Origin: Hymenoscyphus infarciens | Lineage: Eukaryota > Ascomycota > Leotiomycetes > Helotiales > Helotiaceae | Length of the DNA stretch: 64,000 nucleotides | Reading direction: 5' to 3' | NCBI GenBank assembly: GCA_001414345.1 | Contig: LLCB01000043.1 | Coordinates: forward strand, 1 to 64,000 | Position numbers and translations under genes: made by a program | The notes under the pieces: model-generated | The model's input: the letters and a program-made list of their open reading frames with translations, nothing else | What the model was told of the DNA's origin: nothing | Database searches by the model: none | In this document: positions 11,721-23,900 of the stretch, in pieces | Numbering within the stretch: position 1 is the first letter of the stretch | How the letters are laid out: each line of letters begins with the position of its first letter

Positions 11721-12449
11721 AGTTTATTTTAACCTAGGTTTCTGTCTAAGTAACTATAAGTATAATAATTATATCTTAGAACTTGATTTAGTCTAGGCTA
11801 AAGATATATAAGAAGTATTTAAATAGAGAGTAGTACTTATTTATATTATCTTACTAGTTTATCTTTTCCTACTTTATATAATAGGTAATAGGGTATTATA
11901 TAATCTAGTAGGGTAAGTATACTCTATTATAGGTGCTATTAATTTTAAATAAGTAATACTAGATATTATAACTAGTAGAGTTAGTCTTTAGACTTCTAGG
12001 TAATAGGAGTTTTAAGTATTAAGTATTAATGTCTATAAAGTTAAAAAAGGGTTCTTTTAAGAGAGTGACAGCTTTTAACTTCTTAAGAGTTATGTCTAGA
12101 ACGATTCTAGTATTTGTCATTTTTTAAGTAAGATAAGTATTTAAAGAGATAATTTATAGATAATAGAAAGAGTTAATTATAAGATATTTTAAGTATTAGG
12201 TATATATAAGTAGTTAGTATAGTAGCTAGAGCGCTAGGTAGCTAACTACGTAATACGAATTATTAGTCTTAGTAATATAATCTCCTCTTATAATTTATAC
12301 TATATAGTTATATAACTTTTAAAAACTATAATAAAAAACGTTTTTTAAGTACTAGATCTATTCTTTAGTATCTAAAGATATAATAGTATAAATATAAAGA
12401 GTATATTATATAACCTTCCTTTATTTTCTTTAAAGTGTTAGATATAGCT

Positions 12450-12760
12450 CTATAGTATTTTAAGCGAGTGCGAGGTAATAGTAGTACTTTGCTAAGCTTT
12501 TAGACACCTCTTTTCTTAATACTTATTAAGAATTAAAACTTCTTAAAAGCGTTTCTAGAAAGGGGTTTTATAAGTCTATCTATTACTTACTCTTTTATAC
12601 TAATAAATATAAGGTTTATATATCCTTTAGCTTATACTTCTCTAACCTTAGTGTCTTAGGTAGTAATATGCTTAGTATAGTTATAATAGATAGAGTTTTT
12701 TATAAGTACTATAGCTCTTTGATTATTATAGAGGATTACTATAGTAACTCTTAGTTTAGT
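12450..12760 (-). pseudogene. Copia RNase H remnant
   Basis: Minus-strand translation gives the RNase H C-terminal pattern: NNQRAIVLIKN (normally DNQGAI.L.KN), then YTKHI, then IDRLIKPL (normally ADGLTKPL). The Asp-to-Asn and Gly-to-Arg changes are G-to-A transitions. Interrupted by stops. Confidence 0.85.
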
Positions 12761-13259
12761 CTCTAGGATAAGCTAGTTTAAGAGACGTTATAGCTAAATA
12801 GCTTCGTTTATAGTATTTATCTCTCTCTTAAGTTCTACTTTATATAAGAATAGTAAGACTGTAGTCTATCTTTTAGATGATTATAAGATAGTGTTACTAC
12901 TAATATTAAAGAGGTATTTAGAAGTAGATTGTCTAGTTTTATAATATCTAGCCTAGTTAGTATCTAAATAGCTTATAAGTCTCTTAAGCTTATCTTAAAA
13001 AACTAAGTTATAGTTTATAATACTCTTAAGATAATATATAATTCGTTTTACCGCTGTTTAATATTTATTAGTTAGATTAGATAAGAATCTATTTATAATA
13101 GACATAAAGTAGGTAATATCTAGTCGAGTACTAAGTATAGTATATATAAGAGAACTAATAGCTAATTAGTATTATTATCTAAAAGGTTTAAAGCTTTTAT
13201 AGTCTTTAGAAGTAGCTATAAAGTAATTATTAGCCTCTATTAGTATATAATATATCTTT

Positions 13260-13500
13260 ATATTAAGTATATTAAAATCTTATAGTATTTTCTTAATATA
13301 GGCTTATTATTTTAAGTAAAGTATTTAGCGTTCTCTATCTTAAGTTACTATTATACTTAGATAGTAGGCTACTAGACTAAGATCTAATATTTTAAAGTAA
13401 GTGTTTAGTACCTTTTTTACTTTATTAATTTCTTATATTAATCCTCTAGTAATAAGGAGGTTGTTAATATAAGCTACGATAATAATGTCTTTATAGTAGA
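13260..13500 (-). pseudogene. Copia reverse transcriptase core remnant
   Basis: Minus-strand translation of 13461-13489 gives DIIIVAYINN, where copia enzymes have AYVDD; both catalytic Asp have become Asn by G-to-A change. Downstream comes the copia motif VAYYLS (normally YYLG) and then AYIKKIL.DFN. The frame contains several TAA/TAG stops. Confidence 0.9.
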
Positions 13501-15139
13501 AGACGCTGGTGTCTATATTAAGAGGTTTAAAACCTAAGGTTTTTAGGAAACTATAGAGAGTGTTATACTAGACTTTAGATACCTGCTTTAGACTATAGAG
13601 TGCCTTTTTAAGTTTATAGACTTTTATACTATCTCTCTTACTATTAGGAAACTCTATATAGACTTCTTCTTTAATATCTTTATATAAGAATATAGTTTTT
13701 ATATCTATTTACTTAATCTCCTAGTTTAAGGTAGTAGCGATTATAAATATAACTTATAGGCTTTATAATAGTAGTAAAAGTTTTATTAAAGTTAATACCT
13801 TCTTCTTATTTAAAGCTATAAACTACCTAGCGAGCCTTATACTAAATAATCTAGCCTTTGTTACCTATTTTAAGTTTATAGACTTATCTACCTATAAAGA
13901 CCTTTTAGTTTACAGGTCTCTTAACCTCCTTCTAGGTGCTGTTTTCCTTAATAGAATCGATCTTCTTATTTTTAGCTTCTATCTACTTTTAAGCTTTAGT
14001 ATATATATAAGCCTATTTATAAGTTTAGAGCTTAAAAACGTTATTTTATGCCTAGGCTAGTAGTGCTATTATAAAGTAGGTCTCGTTAATTAGTTAATAG
14101 ATAAGAGCGAATAGTAGTAGGTTAGATAGGAGTACTAGTTAAAGGCTATAGTCGTTTATATAGTTTACTATATTGTCTAGTAAGGTTTTTAGACTACTAA
14201 GATTAAAGCTATCGTTGTCTATAAAGGGTTATAACTTCTAATATACTTATAACCTTAACACTCTTATAGTAGTAGATATAACTAGATTATAATATATAAC
14301 GATTATTAGCTTTAGTAGTAATAGTAGAGTAGGTAGGGGTATTACTTCTTTATTTTAATAAAGTACTAAGATGTTATTTTCTAAATTATTAGATAGCTCT
14401 ATAAATCTAGAGCTTTTAAGCTTAGGTAAAGGTAGTAAGTAGCCTAGTTTTAAGTATACTTATAGTTTCTTTATTTAATCTCTTCTTTCTAGAGGTATAG
14501 GTCTTTAATCTTTTATCTCTTACTAGTGTGTTCTACTAGTAGTTTATAACTTATATTTATAAGACTTCTTAATTAGCTTTATAACTACTTTAGTAGTATC
14601 TATAGTAACTCTCTTAATTTTAAATATAAAGTTAGCTTTAAGGTTAACTATCTTACTTTATTATTAATTAGGATCTACTTTATTAAGTTATTAGTCTAGA
14701 GTAATCTTAGAAGTAGAGACTTTAGGTACTAGTTCTTTCTTTTATAAGTTAACTTATATTTTATTAATATAAATATTATTAGCTTAAACGATTTTCTTAT
14801 TAGTAGTCTAGATCTACTTAATATAATCTTCTTTATAGCTTATTAGGTGTCTAGAAAAAGTTTAAGCCTCTTTAGACTTATTCTTTTTAAGCTTATTTTT
14901 AAGAACTATATACTATAACCTTATAATTCTTAAATAGTTAATATAAGGATATAAGCTAGTAATAGCCTTAAAAGAGGAAATTTTAGTAGCTATATAAATA
15001 TATCTTTAGTAAAGATAGATAGAGGTTTATAATAATTTAAGCTAAAGGTAGTTAGCGTAAAAGTTAAGATAGTACCTTCTTATTATCTCTACTATCTATT
15101 ATAAGGTTTAGCCTAAGTGTTTAATAGCTCTATTTATCT

Positions 15140-15270
15140 TAGAATTATTTAGGATTATAGTTTTAAATATAATACCTTCTTTCTTAAGATATTCGCTAAG
15201 AGTAGTACTAATATATTTACCTCTATTATTACTATAAATATAATAGATCTATTATTTAGAGCGCTTATAG
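15140..15270 (-). pseudogene. Copia integrase core remnant
   Basis: Minus-strand translation gives SNNRGKYIS followed by EYLKKEGI, matching the integrase motif with TDNGGEY and EYLKEEGI. The catalytic Asp reads Asn and the Gly-Glu pair reads Gly-Lys, again by G-to-A changes. Confidence 0.85.
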
Positions 15271-16421
15271 GTAGTCTTATATTTCTTAAAATAGGCTAAT
15301 ATATCGCTTTTATGTTTTATACTATAAGCTTCTACGTCTTTTATTTTATTATAGTAAAAGTATACTTAGTATTAAAAACTAAATAGTCTAGGTTTTAGAA
15401 GTCTTATAACGTTTATATATACTAATTTTATAGAGTAATGTCTAAGCTCTATATAGCTTAAATAAGGAACTGATTTTATACGCCCTTCTACGTAGGTAGT
15501 ATAAGTATAGCCTTTTATATATATCTTTTTATTTATATTATAAGATCTTTTATAAAGTGCCTTGATTACTTTATCGCTTATATATCCTAAGTAAGTATAC
15601 TAAGTTATATTTACTAGCTTATTAGTATAGGTAATCTAGGCTTTAGCTAATATTTTAGAGTATAGGTAAGAGCGTAGTAGGAGCTTATATTAGCTTAGAA
15701 GTACTAGAAGTCCTTTACGCTCTATAAGCTAAATTATAGTACTAGGAAGGGTTTCTAGTATTAATATCTAGAGGTTGCCTTTAATAGTAAGTTTATAGAT
15801 ATATAGGTTTTTAGTATTTAGTAGAGTCTAAATATACTTATATGTTTTCTATAAGTCTATCTAAAGTCTCTTATTTAGTAGCTATAAGAAAGAAAGAAGG
15901 TTAGCTCTTAGAATAAGGTAGTAGAGTATATTAGAGAGTAGTAGTATCTATAGTCTAGTTTCTATTTCTATAACTAACTTTACTATTCTTTTAAAGATAA
16001 TAGGTAATTATATTCTACTAATACCTACTACTACTTATAGTTTATTAGAGTCTAGGAGCCCTAGATTTATAAAGAGTAACTTCTAGTAATAAATAGATTT
16101 AGAGTACTTACTATTAATAATCTATCTTTATAATAAGGATTTAAGCGTTAAAGCTCTTAGTACTTTAAGATTTAGTATAAGATATACTATCTAGGCCTAA
16201 TAAGAGATAGAGTAGTAGTTAGCTTTATTATTTTAGTTAATAACTAATAGTCTTATAAATACTATAGTAGTAGTCTTAGTATTCTTATCTCTTAACTTCT
16301 TTTTCTAATCCTAGGTGTTATCTTAGAGGTAAGGACGCTTCTTACGTTTAGTAGCTTTTATAGCTGTCTTATTAGCTATTTACTTATTATAAGCTAGCTT
16401 TAAGTAAGAATATTTCTTAAT

Positions 16422-16463
16422 ATAGTTCGTTTCTAGATAATATATTTTTCTATAGTATATATA
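16422..16463 (-). pseudogene. Gag CCHC zinc-knuckle remnant with all ligands changed to Tyr
   Basis: Minus-strand translation reads YIYYRKIYYLETNY. The spacing is exactly C-x2-C-x4-H-x4-C, with each Cys or His codon now TAT or TAC, the product of a single transition. This also fixes the element's orientation, with gag nearer the right LTR. Confidence 0.7.
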
Positions 16464-16873
16464 TTTTAGTGTTTTATTAGTTCTAGATTATTTATAAGTG
16501 AGTATACCTATTATTATATTATTAGTATCTATAGTTATATACTATTCCTTCTTTTAAACTACTATTATAAGTTTACTAATAGGTATAATATAGCTAGTAT
16601 TATTAATATAGTTATAAGTCTAAGCCTAATATTCTTTAAAAGTATTATATATTAGAGTAAAGCTAAATATATAGAGTTAGCTAAACTAAGGATCCTTAAG
16701 TTTAGCGTCTAGTAAGATAAGTAAGAGCTTATAATCGATCTAGAAGAACTAAGAGTTATACTCTTAGATAGAGGCGAAGACGTTAAGCTATAAGGATAAG
16801 AGCTTATTTATAAGTTAATTAAATTATACTAATCCTTTAAGCTAAAATCTATTCTTAAGTTTTATAAGAAGTT

Positions 16874-17007
16874 ATAGGATATTATTACTATTGTTCTTAA
16901 TATAGTTCCTAGCTAGGAAGCTATACTTACTATGTATTATATAGGATATTATTACTATTATTCTTAATATAGTTCCTAGCTAGGAAGCTATACTTACTAT
17001 GTATTAT
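16874..17007. repeat. Tandem duplication of 67 bp inside the retrotransposon
   Basis: Two copies, 16874-16940 and 16941-17007, differ by one G/A transition. 67 is not a multiple of three, so the duplication would shift the gag frame. Confidence 0.93.
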
Positions 17008-18065
17008 ATAGGATCTAATGTCTAAGAATTTAATCTATTCTTTATCCTCCTTTCTATATTCTTTCTTCTTAGCTACTATTAGCTCTAGGATAGTAGCTTG
17101 TCTAAGACTTATAGCTTATATTACTAGGAGAGTATCTAGTTACTACTTCTTATAGGTAATAAGCTACTCGTAGTAGTAGTCTTTAATATAGAGGCTGTTA
17201 ACGACTCGTCTTTTCTATTTAGTCTAGTTAGCTTTGTTAAGCTCTTAGATATTATTCTAAGTTTAATTTTTAGTAGATATAATTAAGGAGAACTAGGTAG
17301 GCTAGGAGTAGAGGAGGTAGGAGTAATAGGTAAAGGTTCTTTAATATAGAGTCTAAAGATATTTATAGAGCTTAAAAGAGGAGAAAGAAGTTTGTTTTCT
17401 AATAAGGATAATTTAGTAGTATTAGAGCTAGTATTAGTTTTAGATTTAGTTTTAGATTTAGATTTTAAGAGTATATAGTTAGAGTTTTTGAGTAGATTGT
17501 CTTTGTAGAAGTGTTTAGAATAAGTTTAAAGAAGAGTTCGAGTATAATAGGAGAAAAGATTAGGCTTAAAGTATAATATAGGTAAGTACTATCTTATCTT
17601 CTTTATTATTTAATAAGCTAGGAAGCGCCTTTTTAAAGCTACTTCTAGCCTTTCTTAACTTATTTTAAATTAGCTCTTAGTAATCTCTTAAGACCTTATT
17701 TCTTCTAATATATTTATTTTGAAATTTTCGCTTATATTAATATAATTTTATAAGCTATCTAGGTAATATATTAAGAGGTTAGTGTTTTTAACTTCTTTAA
17801 GGTTGCTAAGTTTTTTACTACTAGAGAGCCGTATAGGCTAGGTTAGAGGTCGATCTAGTATTTTAGTACTTAGGTACCTTAGTACTTTTATTATAACATA
17901 TGTTAAGATAAATTAGGGGTAGTAATACTAGGTATAATAGATATAAGGGATCCTGTTTTTAAATTATAATAACTCGTATATCTATTAGTAGAATACGCTT
18001 ATACTAGGTTAAGGAATTATTTAGAGACTTAGTAGTAATTTAATTAATAAGTCTAGGGTAGAATT

Positions 18066-18079
18066 CTAGGCTTATAACC
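18066..18079 (-). other. Primer-binding site complementary to the initiator tRNA-Met anticodon arm
   Basis: Directly inside the 5' (right) LTR with no spacer, the minus strand reads GGTTATAAGCCTAG. This matches the complement of the eukaryotic tRNA-iMet anticodon stem-loop (GGTTATGAGCCCAG) at 12 of 14 bases; both differences are RIP-type transitions. Copia and Ty5 prime with a half-tRNA-iMet in this way. Confidence 0.8.
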
Positions 18080-18209
18080 TATTAAAAGGATAGTATGAGG
18101 TTCGATATAATTATATTACTTAAGTAATTTTAGAGGGGAATTGCTCTCTATTTATATACAAGAGGGTTTAGGAAGACCCACATCACGTGACAGGTACGGA
18201 TGTTCAACA
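18080..18209 (-). repeat. Right LTR (5' LTR of the minus-strand element)
   Basis: 130 bp ending TTCAACA at the ACTGG target duplication. On the minus strand it contains a TATA-like box (TATAAATA, 18156-18149) about 55 bases into the LTR. The outer 60 bases look unmutated (CACGTGACAG), while the inner half carries RIP-type changes. Confidence 0.93.
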
Positions 18210-18214
18210 ACTGG
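18210..18214. repeat. Right target-site duplication of the retrotransposon
   Basis: ACTGG follows the terminal CA of the right LTR and matches 10211-10215. Confidence 0.92.
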
Positions 18215-18500
18215 CGAGTAAGTCAGGACTTACTTGAAATTCAATTGACAGCTTACTCAATCTCGTCGTGGGGGCCCAAGACATTACGAGTAAGCTATGG
18301 CTTTGCGGGCCATTCATTCTTGAGTTGGGGGTCGAAAATGTCACCAGCTTACTCGTTACTTGATTGGTAGCTTACTCGCAAGATAATAAGCAGCTTACTC
18401 ACGAGTAACTCATGGCTTTCCCCCACCGATGTGGGAGTTAGGAAATCGCACGTGTAAGCCACAGCTTACTTATAAGTAACTCATGGCTAACCCGAAATCA
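18215..18500. repeat. Cluster of AGCTTACTC / GAGTAAGCT motifs
   Basis: AGCTTACTC occurs at 18250, 18346, 18369 and 18392, its inverse at 18288, and a variant AGCTTACTT at 18463. TAACTCATGGCT occurs twice (18407 and 18477), each after an AGCTTACT copy. Spacing is irregular. The stretch is not AT-rich and carries no RIP signature. No protein is encoded that I recognise. Confidence 0.75.
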
Positions 18501-20942
18501 TAAGTCACGAGAGCGGGGTAGATGGCATGATGAGTTGGCACCCTACGCTTTAGTTTTGGAACCGGTTTTGTTAAGGGAAGAGGGGTACGCAGATACGGCT
18601 TTGGTTACATTTACTACGTTTTGTTTTAGTTTGCTATGATACTGTGATTGATATATTCAATTTTTTATGGATTCTACACGTCTAGGGATGGTGGAGGATG
18701 TGGCAAGAGTAACGAATTGCCAGAGTTTGCAGGAAGAAGAAACAAAGGAGGTGTTGTGGATATAGGGCGACGACTTTCCTCGGTTGGACTTCATCTTGTC
18801 ATAAACTTGTTTTTGGCTGTCACCACTCACTATGGCCGTCACTCTGTATTTGACGTGGATTCACGGGAGAAGGATGAGTTGTTGAATGGGTTTTTTGTCT
18901 TGTGGTGGTGGAGTGGGGATTGGCACTTTTCTTTAGGGAAAGAGAGGAACTGTTGTCAGCGAGGGTTAGAAGAGGAGAATTACTCGGGTAGAGTAATCTG
19001 TCGTTTTAAGTCGGAACTGATAGTAGTTAGTATCTCTTTTTGAAGGCCGTGGAAAGCTGAAAATGAAGAAGTAATGATTTAATGAACCCTAACAGAGAGC
19101 TGACGGTGAAACGATGTGGAGGAGGCAGTTTTATTAATCGAGAGTCTAAGGAGGTCGAGTTTTTCGAATGAGGGGTGAAGGGCCGAGGTGAGTATTTTCG
19201 ATTGGATTAAGGGTGTATGATGTTCTTGCGGTGATGAAGCGAAGCCGACAAAGGGGGTGGCAATGAGGTCTGTGTGGACTAAGCGAAGAGTTAGAGCAGG
19301 TGTAATCAGTGAAGTTGAAGAAGTCAAAGAAAGCGAGTTTCTTGCCCTGTTTCAAGATATTTTCAAGGGAATTCCATAGCCTGTTAGTGTTACTTAGACA
19401 TGGTATTCTATTTGTTAAATCCCTTAGACTTCAAGCTCGATTCGAGTGACCAGTTAGGGACGTTGCAGCATAGTACTGAAATGTGTCTTGACTCCAACTC
19501 CTGTACTTCATCAGCTAAAAACCATCGAGAGTATCTTTATACCGCAATATCTCCTTGCTTTTTATTAATTGCCTCCCCACTTCCATCTTCGGTGGCAACT
19601 GACCCCCCAAAAAGTTGGGTAATTTAAGAAATCATATAGTTTGCCAGACATTCGAAAATAGTGAAAGGGAAAGTAACACAGAAAAAAAGAAAATTTCGTA
19701 GACAAATTGGCTGAAAATTAGCCCCCTATCATTTGCAATCCTTTTTGGCTTACCTCGAATATTTTAATTCTCTTTCCTTCATTCCGAGGGGTACTCCACC
19801 TGCACTCCAAAGTGTGCATTAGTTTTGATGCTCACATTCTTGGGCAGTCAACTAAAGCGCTTGAAAACCAGCATCGAAAATCATCCATCTGCAGAGCCTG
19901 GTCATAGGTAGTCCTCTCGATGTGAGAACAGATAGCCCTTTTTTTTTCGTAATGAACCATCTAGATGAGTTTTCCGAAGAGTATTACTAGAACTTGAGTT
20001 TCTGGCCCCTTCCAAACGTGCTTTTCTTCGCTTATTTAGTTGTTTAGGGTAATTCATGCCACTGGCTCCGAGTGAAGAAGAAGCGAAACTCGGACAGGGG
20101 GTGGCGACTCGTTGAAGAAAGTTCAAATTGCCGACAACTTTCGTAGATTTCTACCTAGCTTCTTTTATTGCATCCCGAACGTCTTTTTTACCATCCTATT
20201 GGTGCATGGAAACTTCAACCGACAACTTATTGCTTTCTAACGTGGGCTTGGGGTGGGGTACATAACCCCACGGGTTCACAACATACCTCCGTCAGAAGAA
20301 AACGTGACGGATCATTTCTACTATCATTGGCTAGTCGGTCTACCCTACCAATAACCACTACTTATATATACACAGGTGATGGCTTTGCTGGAATTTCTGA
20401 CCGCCTTATTAAATGCATATGCAAACATCAGTCCCGCATTTCACGATGGCAGCACCTCCTTAACAGATTGAAACCTTGACAACACATACAGAGAATTGGC
20501 GTCTCCCCATTAAGCGAATTGCATGATAAAGGCCAATGATACCCCCGGTTTATTTCTGCCACCACTGCAGGATATATGCGCCTTGTTTTTGCTTTTGTGA
20601 AGACGCCGAGCAGGATGCTCTTGCCATCCAGTGAGGCCCAAGGAATCCTTTTCGGTCAAGAATATTGAGCTCATTGGTCAATCGAATTTAGCCACGCCCG
20701 CCTTGAAATCGCAGACCGCTTCGATAATCTGTGAAAAGCGCCCGCGATTCCCACCGCCTCCGCCCTTGAACTGTGAGTAGGTGGACGAAACTAGGTTGAT
20801 GCTCTTCGAAATAGCATCACAGAAGGTGTTGCGGGGGGGCAGTCCGCTGGTATTGATAACTACGCTGTTGCCACCTCAAGCTCCACAGTAAATACTAAAA
20901 GCATACCATTCATGATATTTTTCTGTTGTGAGGTGAATCATC
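18501..20942. other. Gene-poor stretch
   Basis: A plus-strand frame at 18648-19043 (131 codons) and one at 20168-20479 (103 codons) are open but resemble nothing I know. Neither has clear splice or promoter support. I do not call a gene here. Confidence 0.5.
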
Positions 20943-23900
20943 ATGTCATCCGCTATTTGCGTTAAACCTTTGCGGAAACGAAGTTTCTCCAGTCATATCG
21001 ACGCACTCCAATTTTCCCAAGCTGATTTCCATGCTGAATTCTTCAGCCACAGTCCCCAAGTTTTCCCCACCGAGAATTTCCAGTCTGGATCCTTTGAAAA
21101 TCATAGTCCTTGTTTCGGTGTAAGGGATGGAGCCCGGTGCAAGCGTCCTCGACCGAATTCCCATTTTCAGCGAAGTGAAGGGTCTAGTTATTGGAACCAG
21201 GAATTGACACAAACTCTCAAGCCATCTCTTCCCAGCCGTCTTTACCCTCGAAACGAATATTTCAGGGAACAGAGCAATTGTGTTTCTTTGGATGCTTCAA
21301 TCAATTCCGCAATCCCCCAAGATTATACATTCATGTCGTCAAACTCGGGAAATCTGCTGTCCTCCCAAACTTTATCACAACAGCCTCGTCATGTTTCGGC
21401 AACAAATCATGAGAACTCTGCCTTGCAGGGCACCTCTCGGTTGTCCACTTTTCGACAGCCACTCTCCAGAAGATCAGACACAATTATGAGCATGAGCATG
21501 AGCAGTGAAGGCGAAGCGAACAGTGGTACTCCAATGTCGAATGCATCATCGCCCGTTCCAGCGCTCGAAGGATTGAGATTTAGTGATGATTTCAGCCTTT
21601 GTTCTTGGGAACTCCTCGAGGACCAGCATGAATACCCAATACAGCCTCATTCAGAGTTCAGGGCAACTTCTGTGGGCGTGGAACAGAACACGCAGTTTTG
21701 GATGTCGGAAAGTGAAAATAATGGTCCTTGGGTGCCAGGAAATCGTGAGAGTCTTGAAACTCGGACCACAAATAATACTCACTGGGTGCCTGGGTTCTAT
21801 GAGGAGGTTATTGATCTGGACGACAACAACCCACCCACGGCTCAATTCTCCAATGGCATAGGAGTTCTTCAAACAGACTCCATGTTAGTTGATCCACGAT
21901 TCGATGAGACAAACACGCGCGACAGCCGGAACTCCGACTTCAATTGTGTGATAACGCAACCTGACGAAGAAGCTGGACAACTCACTCTCTCACAGAATCA
22001 AAGTCATCACCTCAATGGGTGCTTTACAATGGATACCCTGGCAGAGGAGGGTGAGTTCACACCCTGTAGCTCTACAGGAGAGGGAAACCCTTCTTCTGAG
22101 GCTGCTGAAACTCGTAAGCACAAAGTTGTTTTGTGAGGAGGTCTGGTGCTGACAACCAAATTAGAACCGTGGTCTCCCTCGAAAACACAAGCTACGAGCA
22201 TCGGGCCGAGCAGAACCGATTTCTTCTTAGATACAATAGGGGGTTCATTCTTGGAAGGAGAAAATAGTCGACCGCAGAATGCTAGGATATATACTGCTCC
22301 GCGAGCTTGTTCAAGCGATCCCAAACAGAATCAAAATCTAGAACTTTCGGATGAAAGAATGGCTGGCAGGGATTATCAAGGTATCTTTTCACTTAATAGT
22401 AGTTCCCTTGATACCCAATCAAGCGCAGGAACCCAGCCAGAGTCAGGCCCATCTGCCATGAGTTATATCGGTGCTCGCTACCCACCGACCACAGAGAATT
22501 TTGGCCACGAAAGAGATCCAGCATCCCATTCCCCCATTTTTGTGCTCATCGAATACACAGCCGAACACCAAGAAATCATGAACAAATCAAATCAAACACT
22601 GAGATTTTATAGAGCTGTAAATTTGAACAAACCTCCATCGATTATATCCAATTGGGAAAACACATTCAGCGACAAAGAGTTCACTGATGCCACAAACGAG
22701 TCAACGATCGAATCTTCCATGCCAAGACTTGGTCGGAGGAGTGGCCCTTTAGAAAAAGGAGCAAAAGCGAAGGCTAGCGCTATGCGAAAACAGGGGGCAT
22801 GTCTACGTTGTAGATTGGCGAAAAGACCGGTATGGTATTGAAGTGTTTGTACGTACATGACACTAATTCCACGCAGTGTAGCAAAGAGGAAGTTTGTGCG
22901 GCCTGCGTCAAGCAAATTTCCATTTTCCCCAACTTAATTTGCTGCAGACCTCGTCTCAAAGAGTACACAAACCTCTTCCTACCAGGTCAGTATTGAACTA
23001 TTGACTCATGATTAATTATTGATTCCTTTTTCACAGCACAAGCAATCCGACCCTTTGAAAGAACGGCAATCGAGACACTCAAGGCCACCCAAGTGTCAGC
23101 ACTAGACAACAGTACCTTCGAAATTGCTGTATCTTCCGGTGAAACGTATCCAAGCATTCTAGTCACTGTTAGTACCTTGCATGGCAATGCGGAGTTTTTC
23201 AAGTTCAAGAAAATAATGACAGACTTAAGTAAGGAGTCAAGCTTCGTCGCATTTAAAACGCACCCCTTAGGGATCGCTGATCAAGTTTCCACACACGACA
23301 TAAAAAGGAAACTTTCCAAGCACATAGAAGATATTGTCAAGGATGAACGAAATTATGGCGAAGTTTTATACGACGACACATCTCAATTGACTTGGGATAT
23401 ATATCAAGCTATATGGACGTACGCATGGTCGATTCCTGAGGTGACTTCCTCTCTCAGTTTGCCTCCTCTTTCCAAGACTAATAGTAGAACCAGAACAAAT
23501 TCCTACAAAAGCTATTGAGTCTCCATGCTATGCAGTACTTTATGACAAGAGCTCTTGCGATCTCCCCTGACTCACCTGGACACCCTTCTAAACTCCGACA
23601 AGGCCCTTTGACATACAATCCACTCTCACCCAATTTACGCATGGTTAACATCCAGATCAAGCACGTAATGCTTGAAATGATTCGAGATGCCTACTCAGAG
23701 GTTCTGGAAGAATTAGAGGATCATTTTAAACAGGAAAAGAAGCAGCAGAAGCAAAAGCAACATCCGCTGTGGGCTCCATCGTTTTGTTGCATCATGATTC
23801 TAGGTATGTGCGCGGAGATGGTGCAGACAAGCACAGATTTCCGTATCGTTCATGCAATAACCGACATGTACAACTCGCCCAATGGAGAAGATAGAAATGG

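Larger units (their letters stand above)
10216..18209 (-). mobile_element. Ty1/copia LTR retrotransposon, full-length, destroyed by RIP
   Basis: The element is 7994 bp with 130-bp LTRs and a 5-bp target duplication. The interior is strongly AT-rich, almost free of CpA/TpG, full of TpA, and has no intact reading frame, as expected for RIP. Minus-strand translation still gives the copia order: gag with zinc knuckle (about 16.4-17.6 kb), integrase (about 15.1-15.3 kb), reverse transcriptase (about 13.3-13.5 kb) and RNase H (about 12.5-12.8 kb). Stops in these frames are nearly all TAA or TAG, as expected from mutated Gln and Trp codons. A further frame follows RNase H. The element inserted between the GH3 gene and the next locus and cannot be autonomous now. 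Confidence 0.95.

Noticed and set aside
18648..19043. 131-codon plus-strand frame
   Set aside because: No recognisable domain and no promoter or splice context.
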